The position numbers were made by a program, and so were the translations under genes. The notes beneath the pieces were generated by a model, which was not told where the DNA came from, searched no databases, and was given only the letters and a program-made list of their open reading frames with translations. Shown in pieces: positions 15,681 through 23,587 of a stretch of DNA of 40,255 nucleotides. Within the stretch, counting starts at the first letter, position 1, and each line of letters opens with the position of its first letter. The DNA comes from an uncultured Mycoplasmatota bacterium (lineage in GTDB: Bacteria; Bacillota_I; Bacilli_A; RF39; UBA660), in NCBI GenBank assembly GCA_946486465.1, contig CAMLTY010000006.1, positions 1 to 40,255 on the forward strand. The letters run 5' to 3'.

Positions 15681-15708
15681 CATTTTTAACATTTAAATGT
15701 TGATTTTT
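15672..15708 (-). terminator. Terminator of the XRE-ImmA/PIN/fic operon
   Basis: A 12-bp perfect inverted repeat (AAATCAACATTT 15674-15685; AAATGTTGATTT 15695-15706) with a 9-nt loop is followed on the minus strand by TTTTCTTTT. The loop region can also form the palindrome AACATTTAAATGTT. Confidence 0.75.
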
Positions 15709-15723
15709 GCATTTTTTCTACAT

Positions 15724-16389
15724 TTATCCATAATTATTTTTCTCTAATTCAAATATACACTTATCATATAGAAAAGGAATTATCTTCTCTTTATTGCCAG
15801 TATTATAATATTCTGTTAATAGTTTATTAAACTCATTGATATCGTCTTTTTTAATAGAAATAATACCACAACCATTACTTATAAGAAGCTTATTTGCAAC
15901 TATCATAGCAGTTCTTTTATTACCATCCCAAAATAGTTGACTTCTCATTAAATAGAGCATAAGATTTAAACTTCTACTAGTAATATTCTCTTCTTTTAAA
16001 ATGTTTTCTATATTAACAATTACATCTTCTCTTTCTGGAATATTAGGAATATAATCTACTCCATTTATACCAACTTTACCAGTCCTTAAAACACCCCATT
16101 CTAAAGACTCATTTCTTGATACAAAAGAATTTACTTTACATATAAAATCAAGAGTAATATCAGCATCTATATTAGAAAGTGCAAAATTCCAAACATCCCT
16201 CAAATTTAAAATACAATTTATTTCATCTAATCTTAAACTAGGTACATTTAATCCTTCTAAAACTTTCTTTGTCTCTTCATAAGTTATATTAATTCCTTCA
16301 AGTCTAGCACTATTATAGATGTTAGAAACTAACTCTTCTTTTGCTAAAAATAGATTTTGTTCTTTTGATAAATGATATTTTTCTTGCAT
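15724..16389 (-). CDS. Fic-domain protein with catalytic His replaced by Gln
   Basis: Fic proteins usually transfer AMP to target side chains through the motif HPFxxGNGR. Here the motif reads QLFWDGNKRTAM (151-162 from the ATG at 16387-16389): the Phe, Asp, Gly-Asn and Arg are kept, but Gln stands where His is expected. The N-terminal helix has SARLEG (27-32), which matches the inhibitory (S/T)xxxE(G/N) motif of self-inhibited Fic proteins. The conserved VGINGVDYIPNIPE flap is present. AAGAAG precedes the chosen ATG; a GTG three codons upstream is less likely. It follows the PIN gene by 25 nt and appears to belong to that operon. Classical AMPylation is doubtful. Confidence 0.85.
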   Translation of the reverse strand: MQEKYHLSKEQNLFLAKEELVSNIYNSARLEGINITYEETKKVLEGLNVPSLRLDEINCILNLRDVWNFALSNIDADITLDFICKVNSFVSRNESLEWGVLRTGKVGINGVDYIPNIPEREDVIVNIENILKEENITSRSLNLMLYLMRSQLFWDGNKRTAMIVANKLLISNGCGIISIKKDDINEFNKLLTEYYNTGNKEKIIPFLYDKCIFELEKNNYG

Positions 16390-16414
16390 ATAAATCACTT
16401 CTTTTTAGATTTTA

Positions 16415-16930
16415 TTAAACTATAACTAATCCCGTTTTAAATTCTGTTATTAAATTATTAATATCTTCTTCTGGTATTCTAGTACTCTGGCATTCTTTCA
16501 ACAAAATACAAGCTTTAATCGCTTCTTTACAAGATATTATATTATTTTCTTTCAACAATTTAATAATTTTTAAGGTTCTAATTACCTTCACCCCATTTTT
16601 TTCTGAATAATTTTTTAATCTATTATCGCCTGTCGCCAGTATTCCATCATTATCTCTTGCAAGTATATAATTTATTAAATCATATACAGATAATTTATTT
16701 TCTTCACTAGATAAAGTACTTACTTCTATTAATTGTTCATCAGTTAGTCTAAGTGTTTTAAATTTATCGATAATTTTTAAATCACCAGTTTTAGAGTTTA
16801 CTTCATCATTTTTAACTAAATCACTTATATAAACATTATCTAAGCCTACAAATTTATCTAAAATATTTGCATTATTTAAATCTGTTATTATATTTGTATC
16901 AGTAACTATAATCTTCTCTGTTATACTCAT
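16415..16930 (-). CDS. PIN-domain-like protein, probable toxin partner of XRE-ImmA
   Basis: The N-terminus IIVTDTNIITDLNN has the first PIN acidic residue (Asp11) and the T-N pair. Acidic residues recur in SVYDLINYILARDNDGILAT and GDNRL (about 84, 93, 95 and 102), matching the order of the metal-binding cluster of PIN ribonucleases. The C-terminal 50 residues form an extra helical part. It overlaps the end of the XRE-ImmA gene by 32 nt, a common layout for toxin-antitoxin pairs in which the Zn-peptidase fused to XRE is the antitoxin-like partner. Activity as an RNase toxin is inferred, not shown. Confidence 0.7.
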   Translation of the reverse strand: MSITEKIIVTDTNIITDLNNANILDKFVGLDNVYISDLVKNDEVNSKTGDLKIIDKFKTLRLTDEQLIEVSTLSSEENKLSVYDLINYILARDNDGILATGDNRLKNYSEKNGVKVIRTLKIIKLLKENNIISCKEAIKACILLKECQSTRIPEEDINNLITEFKTGLVIV

Positions 16931-17942
16931 CAGCTGATACCCCCAAAAGTTCGCAAGCTTTATTTAAAGTGATTATCCCATTTACTTTTAATTTATGAAC
17001 ATTTCTTTTAAACTGATATGATACTTCAGGCATTATAGGATTAGGATCGTTTTTTCCTATATTTTTACTTATAAATATATTTAATTTTTTATAGAGATAT
17101 TCTGAAATAATATTTAAATCTTTTAGTCTATATACAATCGCTGCATAACTAACTTTATATTCATTTTTAAAAGCATTCAACTCATAAAAACTTATATTTT
17201 TTCTAAATAAACCAAACTCATTTATAATCGCTTCTTTAGGCATCAATAAAGCACTAGCAAAACGATTACATAACTTTTCTTCATCTATGTTTTCATCTTT
17301 AATATCTAATATTAAATGAGCTAGTTCATGAGCAATGGTAAATCTTTGCCTCGCTCCATCAGTTATACCATCTAATAATACAATGACAGGAACTCCTTCA
17401 ACAATTTCGCTTAAACCATCAAAATCACTAAAACGATTATCATAATTTTTTACTTGAATTATAATAATACCTAAATTCTCTAATATGTTAATTAAATCTG
17501 ATATTGGTTGTTTATTAGATATTTCAATAAAGTTTCTAAAACTCTCTGCTGCTTTTTCGGCATCATTTAAATTATTACATAGATATTTTTTTAATTTAAT
17601 ATTGTTAATACTTACATTACTTAAATTAAGAACTTCTAAATACTTAGAAACTTCTTCTAATATTAATTGCTTCAAAAGTTCTAAATTTCCACCAGTTAAT
17701 CTTTTTTTCTTTCTAAAAGAAGTAAATTTCATTTTAGGAGTTTTATATGCTTTAATTAAATCAATAGTTTTAACATCATAGGCATTAGCAAACTCTATTA
17801 GTTTAAGAGAATCAGGTACTATATTCCCCTTCTCATACTTTGAAACAGCAGTAGGAGACATATTAAGAAGATTACCAGCTTCTTTAAGAGAAAGGCTTTT
17901 TAATAATCTTATTTTTTTTAAATTTCTTCCAATTTCATTCAT
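16899..17942 (-). CDS. XRE-ImmA/IrrE regulator with metallopeptidase domain
   Basis: The protein has an XRE helix-turn-helix at residues 5-60 (LKKIRLLKSLSLKEAGNLLN, then MSPTAVSKYEKG), a linker of about 80 residues, and an ImmA/IrrE (COG2856) zinc metallopeptidase domain at about 145-290. The peptidase motif is FTIAHELAHLILD (H205-E206-H209), with a downstream NIDEEKLCNRFASALLMP holding the likely third ligand. Such fusions act as cleavable or self-cleaving repressors of mobile elements and as antitoxins. The ATG at 17940-17942 is chosen for its GAGGTG site; a GTG lies three codons earlier. It leads the operon with the PIN and Fic genes and may repress its own promoter. Confidence 0.87.
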   Translation of the reverse strand: MNEIGRNLKKIRLLKSLSLKEAGNLLNMSPTAVSKYEKGNIVPDSLKLIEFANAYDVKTIDLIKAYKTPKMKFTSFRKKKRLTGGNLELLKQLILEEVSKYLEVLNLSNVSINNIKLKKYLCNNLNDAEKAAESFRNFIEISNKQPISDLINILENLGIIIIQVKNYDNRFSDFDGLSEIVEGVPVIVLLDGITDGARQRFTIAHELAHLILDIKDENIDEEKLCNRFASALLMPKEAIINEFGLFRKNISFYELNAFKNEYKVSYAAIVYRLKDLNIISEYLYKKLNIFISKNIGKNDPNPIMPEVSYQFKRNVHKLKVNGIITLNKACELLGVSADEYNREDYSY

Positions 17943-17967
17943 AATCCTCACCTCTTTTATAGTTTAT

Positions 17968-17996
17968 ATTTTATCATCAAAAAGAATATTTGTAAA
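17968..17996 (-). promoter_or_regulatory. Sigma-A promoter for XRE-ImmA/PIN/fic
   Basis: On the minus strand TTTACA (17991-17996), 17-nt spacer, TAAAAT (17968-17973), about 25 nt upstream of the start codon. Confidence 0.7.
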
Positions 17997-18011
17997 CCGA
18001 AATAATGATAC

Positions 18012-18050
18012 AAAAAAGATTTATGTTGTTTTTTAACATAAATCTTTTTT
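18012..18050 (-). terminator. Terminator of the asnB-asnS operon
   Basis: A 16-bp perfect stem (18012-18027 with 18035-18050) has a 7-nt loop and A/T tracts on both sides. The last five codons and stop of the 162-residue gene form one arm. Confidence 0.85.
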
Positions 18051-18521
18051 TGATTCAATTAGCTCTTTTTGTCTTGCAAGTTCTTCTTCTAAAAGCTCTG
18101 TAACTAAAGTTTTATTTTTCTTTCTGCCTTCTAAAATATCTATTTCTTCTTCAATTACCAAATCTCTATAATTTTTATGATTATAATAAAGAGGTTCTTT
18201 AGAATAAATAGCAGCTTCTATATATTTGTTTTTCTCTTCTTCTTTATAGAAAGGTAAAACATTCTCCAAATAATTAATTTGTTCCTCACTACAAGTTTCT
18301 GGCAAATATAATAAATATCCTACTCTTAAATTTAATATAGATATATAATTAATAGATGCTAAAGATAAAGCCGCTGCCTCATCTGTAGATAATGAAATAC
18401 TAAGATTATTTTTAGTAGCAAATTTTCTAAAACTATCTAAATGAACATACCCTAACTTAAATTTATCATTCCAAACTTCTTCACCATTCTCATCGATTAT
18501 TTTAAGAAGAAAATTATCCAT
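18033..18521 (-). CDS. Hypothetical protein, third gene of the asparagine operon, 162 residues
   Basis: Not recognised. It is an acidic, soluble protein with a beta-like N-terminus (FLLKIIDENGEEVWNDKFK), a central hydrophobic stretch (ALSLASINYISILNLRVGYLL) too mixed for a clear membrane helix, and a long charged C-terminal helix (LVTELLEEELARQKELIESK). AGGAGG precedes the ATG, and it starts 10 nt after asnS, so it is controlled by the same Asn T-box. A link with asparagine or translation is suggested by location only. Confidence 0.7.
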   Translation of the reverse strand: MDNFLLKIIDENGEEVWNDKFKLGYVHLDSFRKFATKNNLSISLSTDEAAALSLASINYISILNLRVGYLLYLPETCSEEQINYLENVLPFYKEEEKNKYIEAAIYSKEPLYYNHKNYRDLVIEEEIDILEGRKKNKTLVTELLEEELARQKELIESKKDLC

Positions 18522-18531
18522 AACTTACCTC

Positions 18532-19914
18532 CTAAAATTCACAGTTACCTGGTGTTCTTGGATATGGTATAACATCTCTTATGTTTTCTACACCTGTTAA
18601 ATAGATTAAAAGTCTTTCAAAACCCATACCAAATCCTGAATGAACACAACCACCATACTTACGAAGATTAATGTACCAGTCAAGTTCATCTTTATCCATA
18701 CCTAACTCATCCATACGAGTGACTAATTTATCATAGTCTTCTTCTCTTTGACTACCACCCATTATCTCTCCTGCACCAGGTACTTCTAAGTCAACTGCAG
18801 CAACAGTCTCTCCATCAGGATTTTGTTTCATATAGAAAGCTTTAATATCTTTAGGCCAGTCAGTAATAAATACTGGTCCATCAAAATATTCTGTAATATA
18901 TTTCTCATGTTCTTTTGCAATATCTTCTCCTTGTTTAGGTTCAAACTCCCATTTTACATCTGCTTTTTGTAATATGTCTATAACTTCTTTATGAGTAACT
19001 CTTGTAAATTTAGAATTAACTAGTTTAGTAAGTTTATCAAGTAATCCTTTCTCTACAAATTTATCTAAGAATTCCATTTCATCTTTACAGTGTTCTAATA
19101 CATAACTAACTACATACTTTAACATACTTTCCATTATTTCCATATCCCCATTTAAATCACAAAAAGCAATCTCAGGTTCAATCATCCAAAACTCATTAGC
19201 ATGTACTTTAGTATTAGAGTTCTCTGCTCTAAAAGTAGGACCAAAAGTATAAGTTTTCTTGTAAGCAAGAGCGAATGTCTCTGCTTCTAATTGTCCTGAT
19301 ACTGTTAATGATGTAGGTTTAGAAAACATATCTTTACTATAATCTACTTTACCATCTACTTTTGGAACATTATCTAAATCAAGACATGTTACATGAAACA
19401 TCTCTCCTGCTCCTTCACAGTCACTTGCTGTAATTAATGGAGCATGGAAGTAAACATAGCCTCTATCTTGGAAATATTTATGAATAGCATAAGCTGCTAC
19501 ACTTCTAACTCTAAATACTGCTTGAAACAAGTTAGTTCTAGGTCTAAGATAAGCTTGTTCTCTTAAAAACTCACGAGAGTGTTTCTTAGGTTGAATTGGA
19601 TAATCTTCTGGACACTCTCCTAGTAATATAACTTCACTTGCCTGTATTTCAAAAGGTTGTCCTTCTTTAGGTGATTTAACTACTGTTCCTGCTACTCTAA
19701 TAGCACTACCAACATGATATTTTTGTATTTCTTCAAAATCTTCTAACTTATTATCATAAACAACTTGTATATGTTTAAAACAAGTACCATCAGAAAAATC
19801 TATAAAACCAAACTCTTTTTGTTTACGATGATTTCTAATCCATCCTTCCAAAGTTACTTCTTTATCAATATATTCATCGATTTTTTCATATAATTCTTTT
19901 GCATCAATTACCAT
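18532..19914 (-). CDS. asnS: Asparaginyl-tRNA synthetase
   Basis: Class IIb synthetase that charges tRNA-Asn in the cytosol. The N-terminal OB-fold (about 15-100) carries VTLEGWIRNHRKQKEFGFIDFSDG. The catalytic core shows motif 2-like TFRAENSNTKVHANEFWMIEPE and motif 3 GCVHSGFGMGFERLLIYLTG near the C-terminus, ending in the usual NIRDVIPYPRTPGNCEF. The EFWMIEPE stretch and length (460 residues) support AsnS rather than AspS. It follows asnB by 33 nt, under a T-box whose specifier reads AAC (Asn). Confidence 0.97.
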   Translation of the reverse strand: MVIDAKELYEKIDEYIDKEVTLEGWIRNHRKQKEFGFIDFSDGTCFKHIQVVYDNKLEDFEEIQKYHVGSAIRVAGTVVKSPKEGQPFEIQASEVILLGECPEDYPIQPKKHSREFLREQAYLRPRTNLFQAVFRVRSVAAYAIHKYFQDRGYVYFHAPLITASDCEGAGEMFHVTCLDLDNVPKVDGKVDYSKDMFSKPTSLTVSGQLEAETFALAYKKTYTFGPTFRAENSNTKVHANEFWMIEPEIAFCDLNGDMEIMESMLKYVVSYVLEHCKDEMEFLDKFVEKGLLDKLTKLVNSKFTRVTHKEVIDILQKADVKWEFEPKQGEDIAKEHEKYITEYFDGPVFITDWPKDIKAFYMKQNPDGETVAAVDLEVPGAGEIMGGSQREEDYDKLVTRMDELGMDKDELDWYINLRKYGGCVHSGFGMGFERLLIYLTGVENIRDVIPYPRTPGNCEF

Positions 19915-19947
19915 AATTATTCCTCTCTTTCTTATTTATTATATCAT

Positions 19948-21531
19948 TTATTTACCACTATCTCCATAGTTAGATAAAACTCTAGCACTTGGATCATCTA
20001 CTTTACATCCATCCCAGTCTTTATTAGGCATCCAGTAGTCTACTATTAAATCACTTCTACCTGGATAAAACGCTTCAAATATCTCACGATATAATAATGA
20101 CTCTTTAGTAAATGGTGTATGTTTAGGATACTTTTTAATTTTCTCCTCATATTCTTCATCTGTATATAAACTCTCCGCATAGTCTTTTAAATCATCAACT
20201 AATGAATGCCCTACTGCATCACTAAAAGCAGCTTTTTCTCTATATAAAATATTCTCTGGTAAGTAATCCCCCTCAAAAGATTTACGAAGCAAGTATTTTC
20301 CCATACCATAAGTATTCATCTTAAGTTTAGGATCAATAGAGATCACATAATGTACAAAATCTAAATCTGCAAAGGGAACTCTCGCTTCCAAAGAACAACT
20401 AGAAATACATCTATCCGCTCTTAGCACATCATACATATAAAGTTCTCTAACTCTTTTCTCACTTTCTTTTTGGAATTCTTTAGGAGATGGAGCGAAGTCT
20501 GTATATTTATAGCCAAATAACTCATCACTAACTTCTCCTGTTAATATTACTCTAATATCAGTATTTTCTCTAATCCATTTAGAAAGTAAATACATACCAA
20601 TAGATGCTCTAATAGTTGTAATATCCCATGTTTCTAAACGATATATTACATCTTTTAAGGCTTTAATAACATCATCTCTTGTAATAATAACTTCATGATG
20701 AATACTACCTATATAATCTGCTACTTGTTTGGCATATTTCAAATCAATAGCATCTATATCCATACCAATAGCAAATGTATGAATAGGTTTATCTAATATT
20801 TTAGACGCTATAGAACATACTAAACTAGAATCAAGTCCTCCACTTAATAGAAAACCAAGAGGTACATCAGAATCTAATCTTTTCTTAACTCCCTCTACTA
20901 ATCTTTTATGAATCTCAGGATATATTTTTTCTAAATCATCACTAATAAAAGACTCTACTTTAGTCATATCTACATATTCTTTAAACTCTCCATTAGCATA
21001 ATAATGTCCTGGTGGAAAAGGATATACTTCACTACATAAGTCTACTAATGCTTTCGCTTCACTAGCAAACATAATAGAATGACTCACTTTAGAATAGCCA
21101 TAAAACATCGCTCTAATACCAATAGGATCTCTTGCTGCTACATAGTCTTTCTTCTTAGAATCATAAAGAACAAGAGCAAACTCACTATCTAGCATTTTAA
21201 ACATATCTAATCCATATTTTTCATACATAGGAAGTAATACTTCACAATCACTTTCACTAGTAAATTTAACACCATCTTGGATTAATTCATCTTTAATTTT
21301 ATGAAATCCATAAACTTCTCCATTACAAACTAAAACATTACCATCTCTTGTAAAAGGCTGCATCCCTTCTTCACTTAACCCCATAATAGATAGTCTATGA
21401 AATCCAAAGATTCCAAAGTCATATTCCTTAATTCTACTCATATCAGGTCCTCTATATTTTATTTTAGAAAACCCTTCTAAAAATTCTTTTTTACTAATAT
21501 CTCTTTTTGTGTAAACTTGAAAACCACACAT
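19948..21531 (-). CDS. asnB: Asparagine synthase (glutamine-hydrolysing)
   Basis: AsnB makes asparagine from aspartate, glutamine and ATP. Met-Cys-Gly-Phe at the ATG 21529-21531 puts the nucleophile Cys at position 2, as the Ntn-type glutaminase domain needs; the frame extends 16 codons upstream, but those overlap the T-box terminator and are not translated. YRGPDMS, the RLSIMGLSEEGMQPF stretch, CNGEVYG and the SDCEVLLPMY motif are seen. The synthetase domain has the ATP pyrophosphatase loop LLSGGLDSSLV (about 240) and GEVSDELFGYKY. AAGGAGAG is 7 nt before the ATG. Length, 527 residues, fits the AsnB family. Confidence 0.95.
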   Translation of the reverse strand: MCGFQVYTKRDISKKEFLEGFSKIKYRGPDMSRIKEYDFGIFGFHRLSIMGLSEEGMQPFTRDGNVLVCNGEVYGFHKIKDELIQDGVKFTSESDCEVLLPMYEKYGLDMFKMLDSEFALVLYDSKKKDYVAARDPIGIRAMFYGYSKVSHSIMFASEAKALVDLCSEVYPFPPGHYYANGEFKEYVDMTKVESFISDDLEKIYPEIHKRLVEGVKKRLDSDVPLGFLLSGGLDSSLVCSIASKILDKPIHTFAIGMDIDAIDLKYAKQVADYIGSIHHEVIITRDDVIKALKDVIYRLETWDITTIRASIGMYLLSKWIRENTDIRVILTGEVSDELFGYKYTDFAPSPKEFQKESEKRVRELYMYDVLRADRCISSCSLEARVPFADLDFVHYVISIDPKLKMNTYGMGKYLLRKSFEGDYLPENILYREKAAFSDAVGHSLVDDLKDYAESLYTDEEYEEKIKKYPKHTPFTKESLLYREIFEAFYPGRSDLIVDYWMPNKDWDGCKVDDPSARVLSNYGDSGK

Positions 21532-21549
21532 AATAATCTCTCCTTTTCT

Positions 21550-21836
21550 AATAAATAATAAAAGACTAGTCCATACCATAATACTTATAGTACTATGGGA
21601 CGAAACTAGTCTTCCGCGGTGCCACCCAATTTATTATAAAGGAATTATTAACTTTATAATCACTTTTTCGATTCTATCAAATCTAGCAAATGTAACGGTC
21701 TGCACCCGGCTTAGTCTACTTAATTTCTTTAAGCACTCCGAAATGTTATTCACTACTCGTCTTTACTTGTTTCCACCAACCACAAGTTCTCTATAAAAGA
21801 TTAGAAGTAGTTACTTCTTTTCATCAATGTTTTGAT
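21550..21836 (-). promoter_or_regulatory. Asn-specific T-box riboswitch
   Basis: This leader of nearly 300 nt on the minus strand has a Stem I region with the T-box sequence GGGTGGCACCGCGG (complement at 21614-21627) near its 3' side. In the specifier loop context GTGAATAACATTTCGGAG the codon is AAC (complement at 21745-21747), i.e. asparagine. A terminator stem AAGACTAGT/ACTAGTCTT (21562-21570 with 21605-21613) with a T-rich tail competes with the antiterminator formed by the T-box. Uncharged tRNA-Asn should therefore switch on asnB, asnS and the downstream gene. This accounts for the roughly 300 bases without a gene here. Confidence 0.95.
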
Positions 21837-21842
21837 GTTATT

Positions 21843-21871
21843 AATATACTATTATTTTATTCACTTGTCAA
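21843..21871 (-). promoter_or_regulatory. Sigma-A promoter of the Asn T-box operon
   Basis: On the minus strand TTGACA (21866-21871), 17-nt spacer, TATATT (21843-21848). It begins 10 nt after the stop of the DinG-like gene. Confidence 0.85.
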
Positions 21872-21881
21872 ATATTTTATT

Positions 21882-23177
21882 CTATTTTTTTACTTTAGAT
21901 TTATCTAAAGAATACTCTTTAACTATTTCCATATCATCTATTTTATCTAATCCTAGACTTTCTATAAATGTTTTATAATCATCATTACCTACTATATTAG
22001 AATCAGTAAATACTTTACCATACTTATTATTAGCAAATAAAGATGCTGTTAAAGCGCAAATATCTTTCCTACCATACTTTATAGATATAGAATTTTTACT
22101 ATTAGGCTGAAAATGGAAATAATATATATGTTTACTTCCCTTACCAATCATATCATATAAAATATTAGTATATTTTTTTAATAGCTTTTTTAAATATGTT
22201 AAATCATCACTCTTTTGATAAAACCCTAACTCTTTTCTAAAATTACTTAAACTATTAAACAGTAATAAAATATCTTCTTTTAAAGTATTAATCACTTCTT
22301 TACTATATATTTTATAATTATTATCCCCACTCATATATTTACTTTTAATAAGAGTACCAAGTTTATCATAAAAGGTTTCAATTATATTAACAATTTCTTC
22401 TCCTAGCTCTTTATCTCCAATAATATAACTTATTTCATTAATTATAGACTTTAACATATTTTTAGTTATATAACCTTCATAAGAGTTACTAACTTTCTCT
22501 TTTAGAATAGATGCTTCATCTACTATTAGAATGGATGGATCTTTAAACATTGGATTATCTTTTCTTTTTAAAGATGCTACTAATAATTCATGTGTACATA
22601 GTACATATTTAGCATTAGGCCAACTTTTTCTATTTAAATAGTATTTACATTCATCTTTATATAGACACTTCTTACAACTTTCTCCATTTATATTAATATT
22701 AGTCCAAATCTCATTAGAAATATTAGGATAATCTTCTTTATCAATCATTTCCTCTTCTATTTTTCTGCTTATCTCATTTAATGTTTTATTTTCTTGATGA
22801 CTTCTAAGATATTTTTCTAGTCTTTTCATACAAACGTAATTAACATGTCCTTTAGCAATGGTAACAGGGATATCCACGTTTATTAATTTAGATAGTTTAT
22901 CTATTTCTTCTTTTAATTTGTTTTGTAGTGAAATGGTAGCAGTTGAAATGAGAAAACCTTTAAAAGATTCTTTATCTTTACTTGCATATAATAATGGTAT
23001 TAAATAGCCATAATTATTATCATCTTTTTCTACTACTAAGATATTTTTATCTCTTAGGATATCTATAATATCTAAAGCAAGAGTCTCATCCTCTTCTTTA
23101 AGCTCATGTATATTAAAAAAACTCTCCACTTCATCATATATTTTATCTTCAAAGTTTTCTTCTTTCCAAATACCCAT
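21882..23177 (-). CDS. Truncated, motif-degenerate DinG/XPD-like helicase protein
   Basis: The 431 residues match the first half of DinG-type superfamily 2 iron-sulfur helicases: motif Ia-like LISTATISLQNKL (about 77-89), four cysteines spaced as for a 4Fe-4S cluster (C116, C168, C171, C177), the THELL stretch and a Walker B-like ILIVDEAS (216-223). Motif I is not recognisable: where a G-x-G-K-T/S loop is expected the protein reads VVEKDDNNYGYLIP. The second helicase lobe with motifs IV-VI is absent; the protein ends soon after LTASLF, whereas the family is usually 600-900 residues. ATP-driven unwinding is unlikely. It is either a decaying pseudogene or an Fe-S protein with a changed role. 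Confidence 0.75.
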   Translation of the reverse strand: MGIWKEENFEDKIYDEVESFFNIHELKEEDETLALDIIDILRDKNILVVEKDDNNYGYLIPLLYASKDKESFKGFLISTATISLQNKLKEEIDKLSKLINVDIPVTIAKGHVNYVCMKRLEKYLRSHQENKTLNEISRKIEEEMIDKEDYPNISNEIWTNININGESCKKCLYKDECKYYLNRKSWPNAKYVLCTHELLVASLKRKDNPMFKDPSILIVDEASILKEKVSNSYEGYITKNMLKSIINEISYIIGDKELGEEIVNIIETFYDKLGTLIKSKYMSGDNNYKIYSKEVINTLKEDILLLFNSLSNFRKELGFYQKSDDLTYLKKLLKKYTNILYDMIGKGSKHIYYFHFQPNSKNSISIKYGRKDICALTASLFANNKYGKVFTDSNIVGNDDYKTFIESLGLDKIDDMEIVKEYSLDKSKVKK

Positions 23178-23257
23178 AAATATTCCCCCTAAGTACGCTT
23201 ATTTTACCATAATTTTAATTAATGGTAAAGAAATAGAATTAATTACTTTTTTGATAC

Positions 23258-23286
23258 TTGTATATAAGATACTTATATGATAAGAT
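23258..23286 (+). promoter_or_regulatory. Promoter for candidate antitoxin RNA
   Basis: TTGTAT (23258-23263), 17-nt spacer and TAAGAT (23281-23286) preceded by TGA, giving an extended -10. An alternative -35 TTGATA is at 23251-23256. Transcription would begin near 23293. Confidence 0.5.
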
Positions 23287-23292
23287 GTATAT

Positions 23293-23408
23293 GTAAGGAA
23301 AAATTTCATACAATAAAAAAGAGGGAAAAACTTAACTTGCCAGAGTTGAGTCTTGCACCTATTGTTTTTTAGGTTTAAGTACTTAATCTTGCGATTGAGT
23401 ACTTTTCT
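23293..23408 (+). ncRNA. Candidate antisense antitoxin RNA (RatA-like position)
   Basis: A transcript of about 115 nt is predicted from the plus-strand promoter to the terminator stem 23377-23388/23393-23404 (12 bp including one G-U, loop TTGC) followed by TTTTCT. It carries a second hairpin at 23330-23351. It would overlap about 90 nt of the 3' untranslated part of the convergent toxin mRNA, as RatA does with txpA in Bacillus subtilis. It has no convincing coding content. Existence of the RNA is inferred from promoter and terminator signals. Confidence 0.5.
23312..23351 (-). terminator. Terminator of candidate type I toxin mRNA
   Basis: On the minus strand ACTCAACT (23344-23351) pairs with AGTTAAGT (23330-23337) including one G-U, followed by TTTTCCCTCTTTTTT. 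The descending arm and T-tract can alternatively pair with the 5' end of the same mRNA (23539-23551). Confidence 0.55.
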
Positions 23409-23417
23409 TATATGGTG

Positions 23418-23495
23418 TTACTTTACGAAAAGCAAGGCGATTAATAAGAAGATAATTATGATTAAAGCAGTAACTAAAAAGTCTATTTTTCTCAT
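23418..23495 (-). CDS. Small hydrophobic peptide, candidate type I toxin (25 residues)
   Basis: The ATG at 23493-23495 has a strong AAGGAGGGG site (about 23505-23513). The 25-residue product has a charged start (MRKIDF), one hydrophobic helix (VTALIIIIFLLIALLF) and a final VK before TAA. This is the general build of TxpA/BsrG/Fst-like type I toxins that insert in the membrane. The gene has its own promoter, a leader of about 56 nt, a long 3' untranslated part, a convergent antisense RNA gene and complementarity between mRNA ends. No sequence family is recognised. It lies between the DinG-like gene and dnaJ, in a gap of about 470 bases that otherwise holds nothing. Confidence 0.65.
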   Translation of the reverse strand: MRKIDFLVTALIIIIFLLIALLFVK

Positions 23496-23558
23496 AATAT
23501 CAAGCCCCTCCTTATTTAGAGTAGGCAAGTACCCAATTGTTAAGTTTTCCCTATAACT

Positions 23559-23587
23559 ATAGTATCATATTGATTTCCATATAGCAA
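23559..23587 (-). promoter_or_regulatory. Promoter for candidate type I toxin
   Basis: On the minus strand TTGCTA (23582-23587), 17-nt spacer ending TGA, TACTAT (23559-23564): an extended -10 promoter. The expected start is near 23552. Confidence 0.6.

Noticed and set aside
23353-23556. Plus-strand 67-codon frame in the dnaJ upstream gap
   Set aside because: It lies antisense to the small toxin-like gene, has no ribosome binding site and crosses terminator hairpins.
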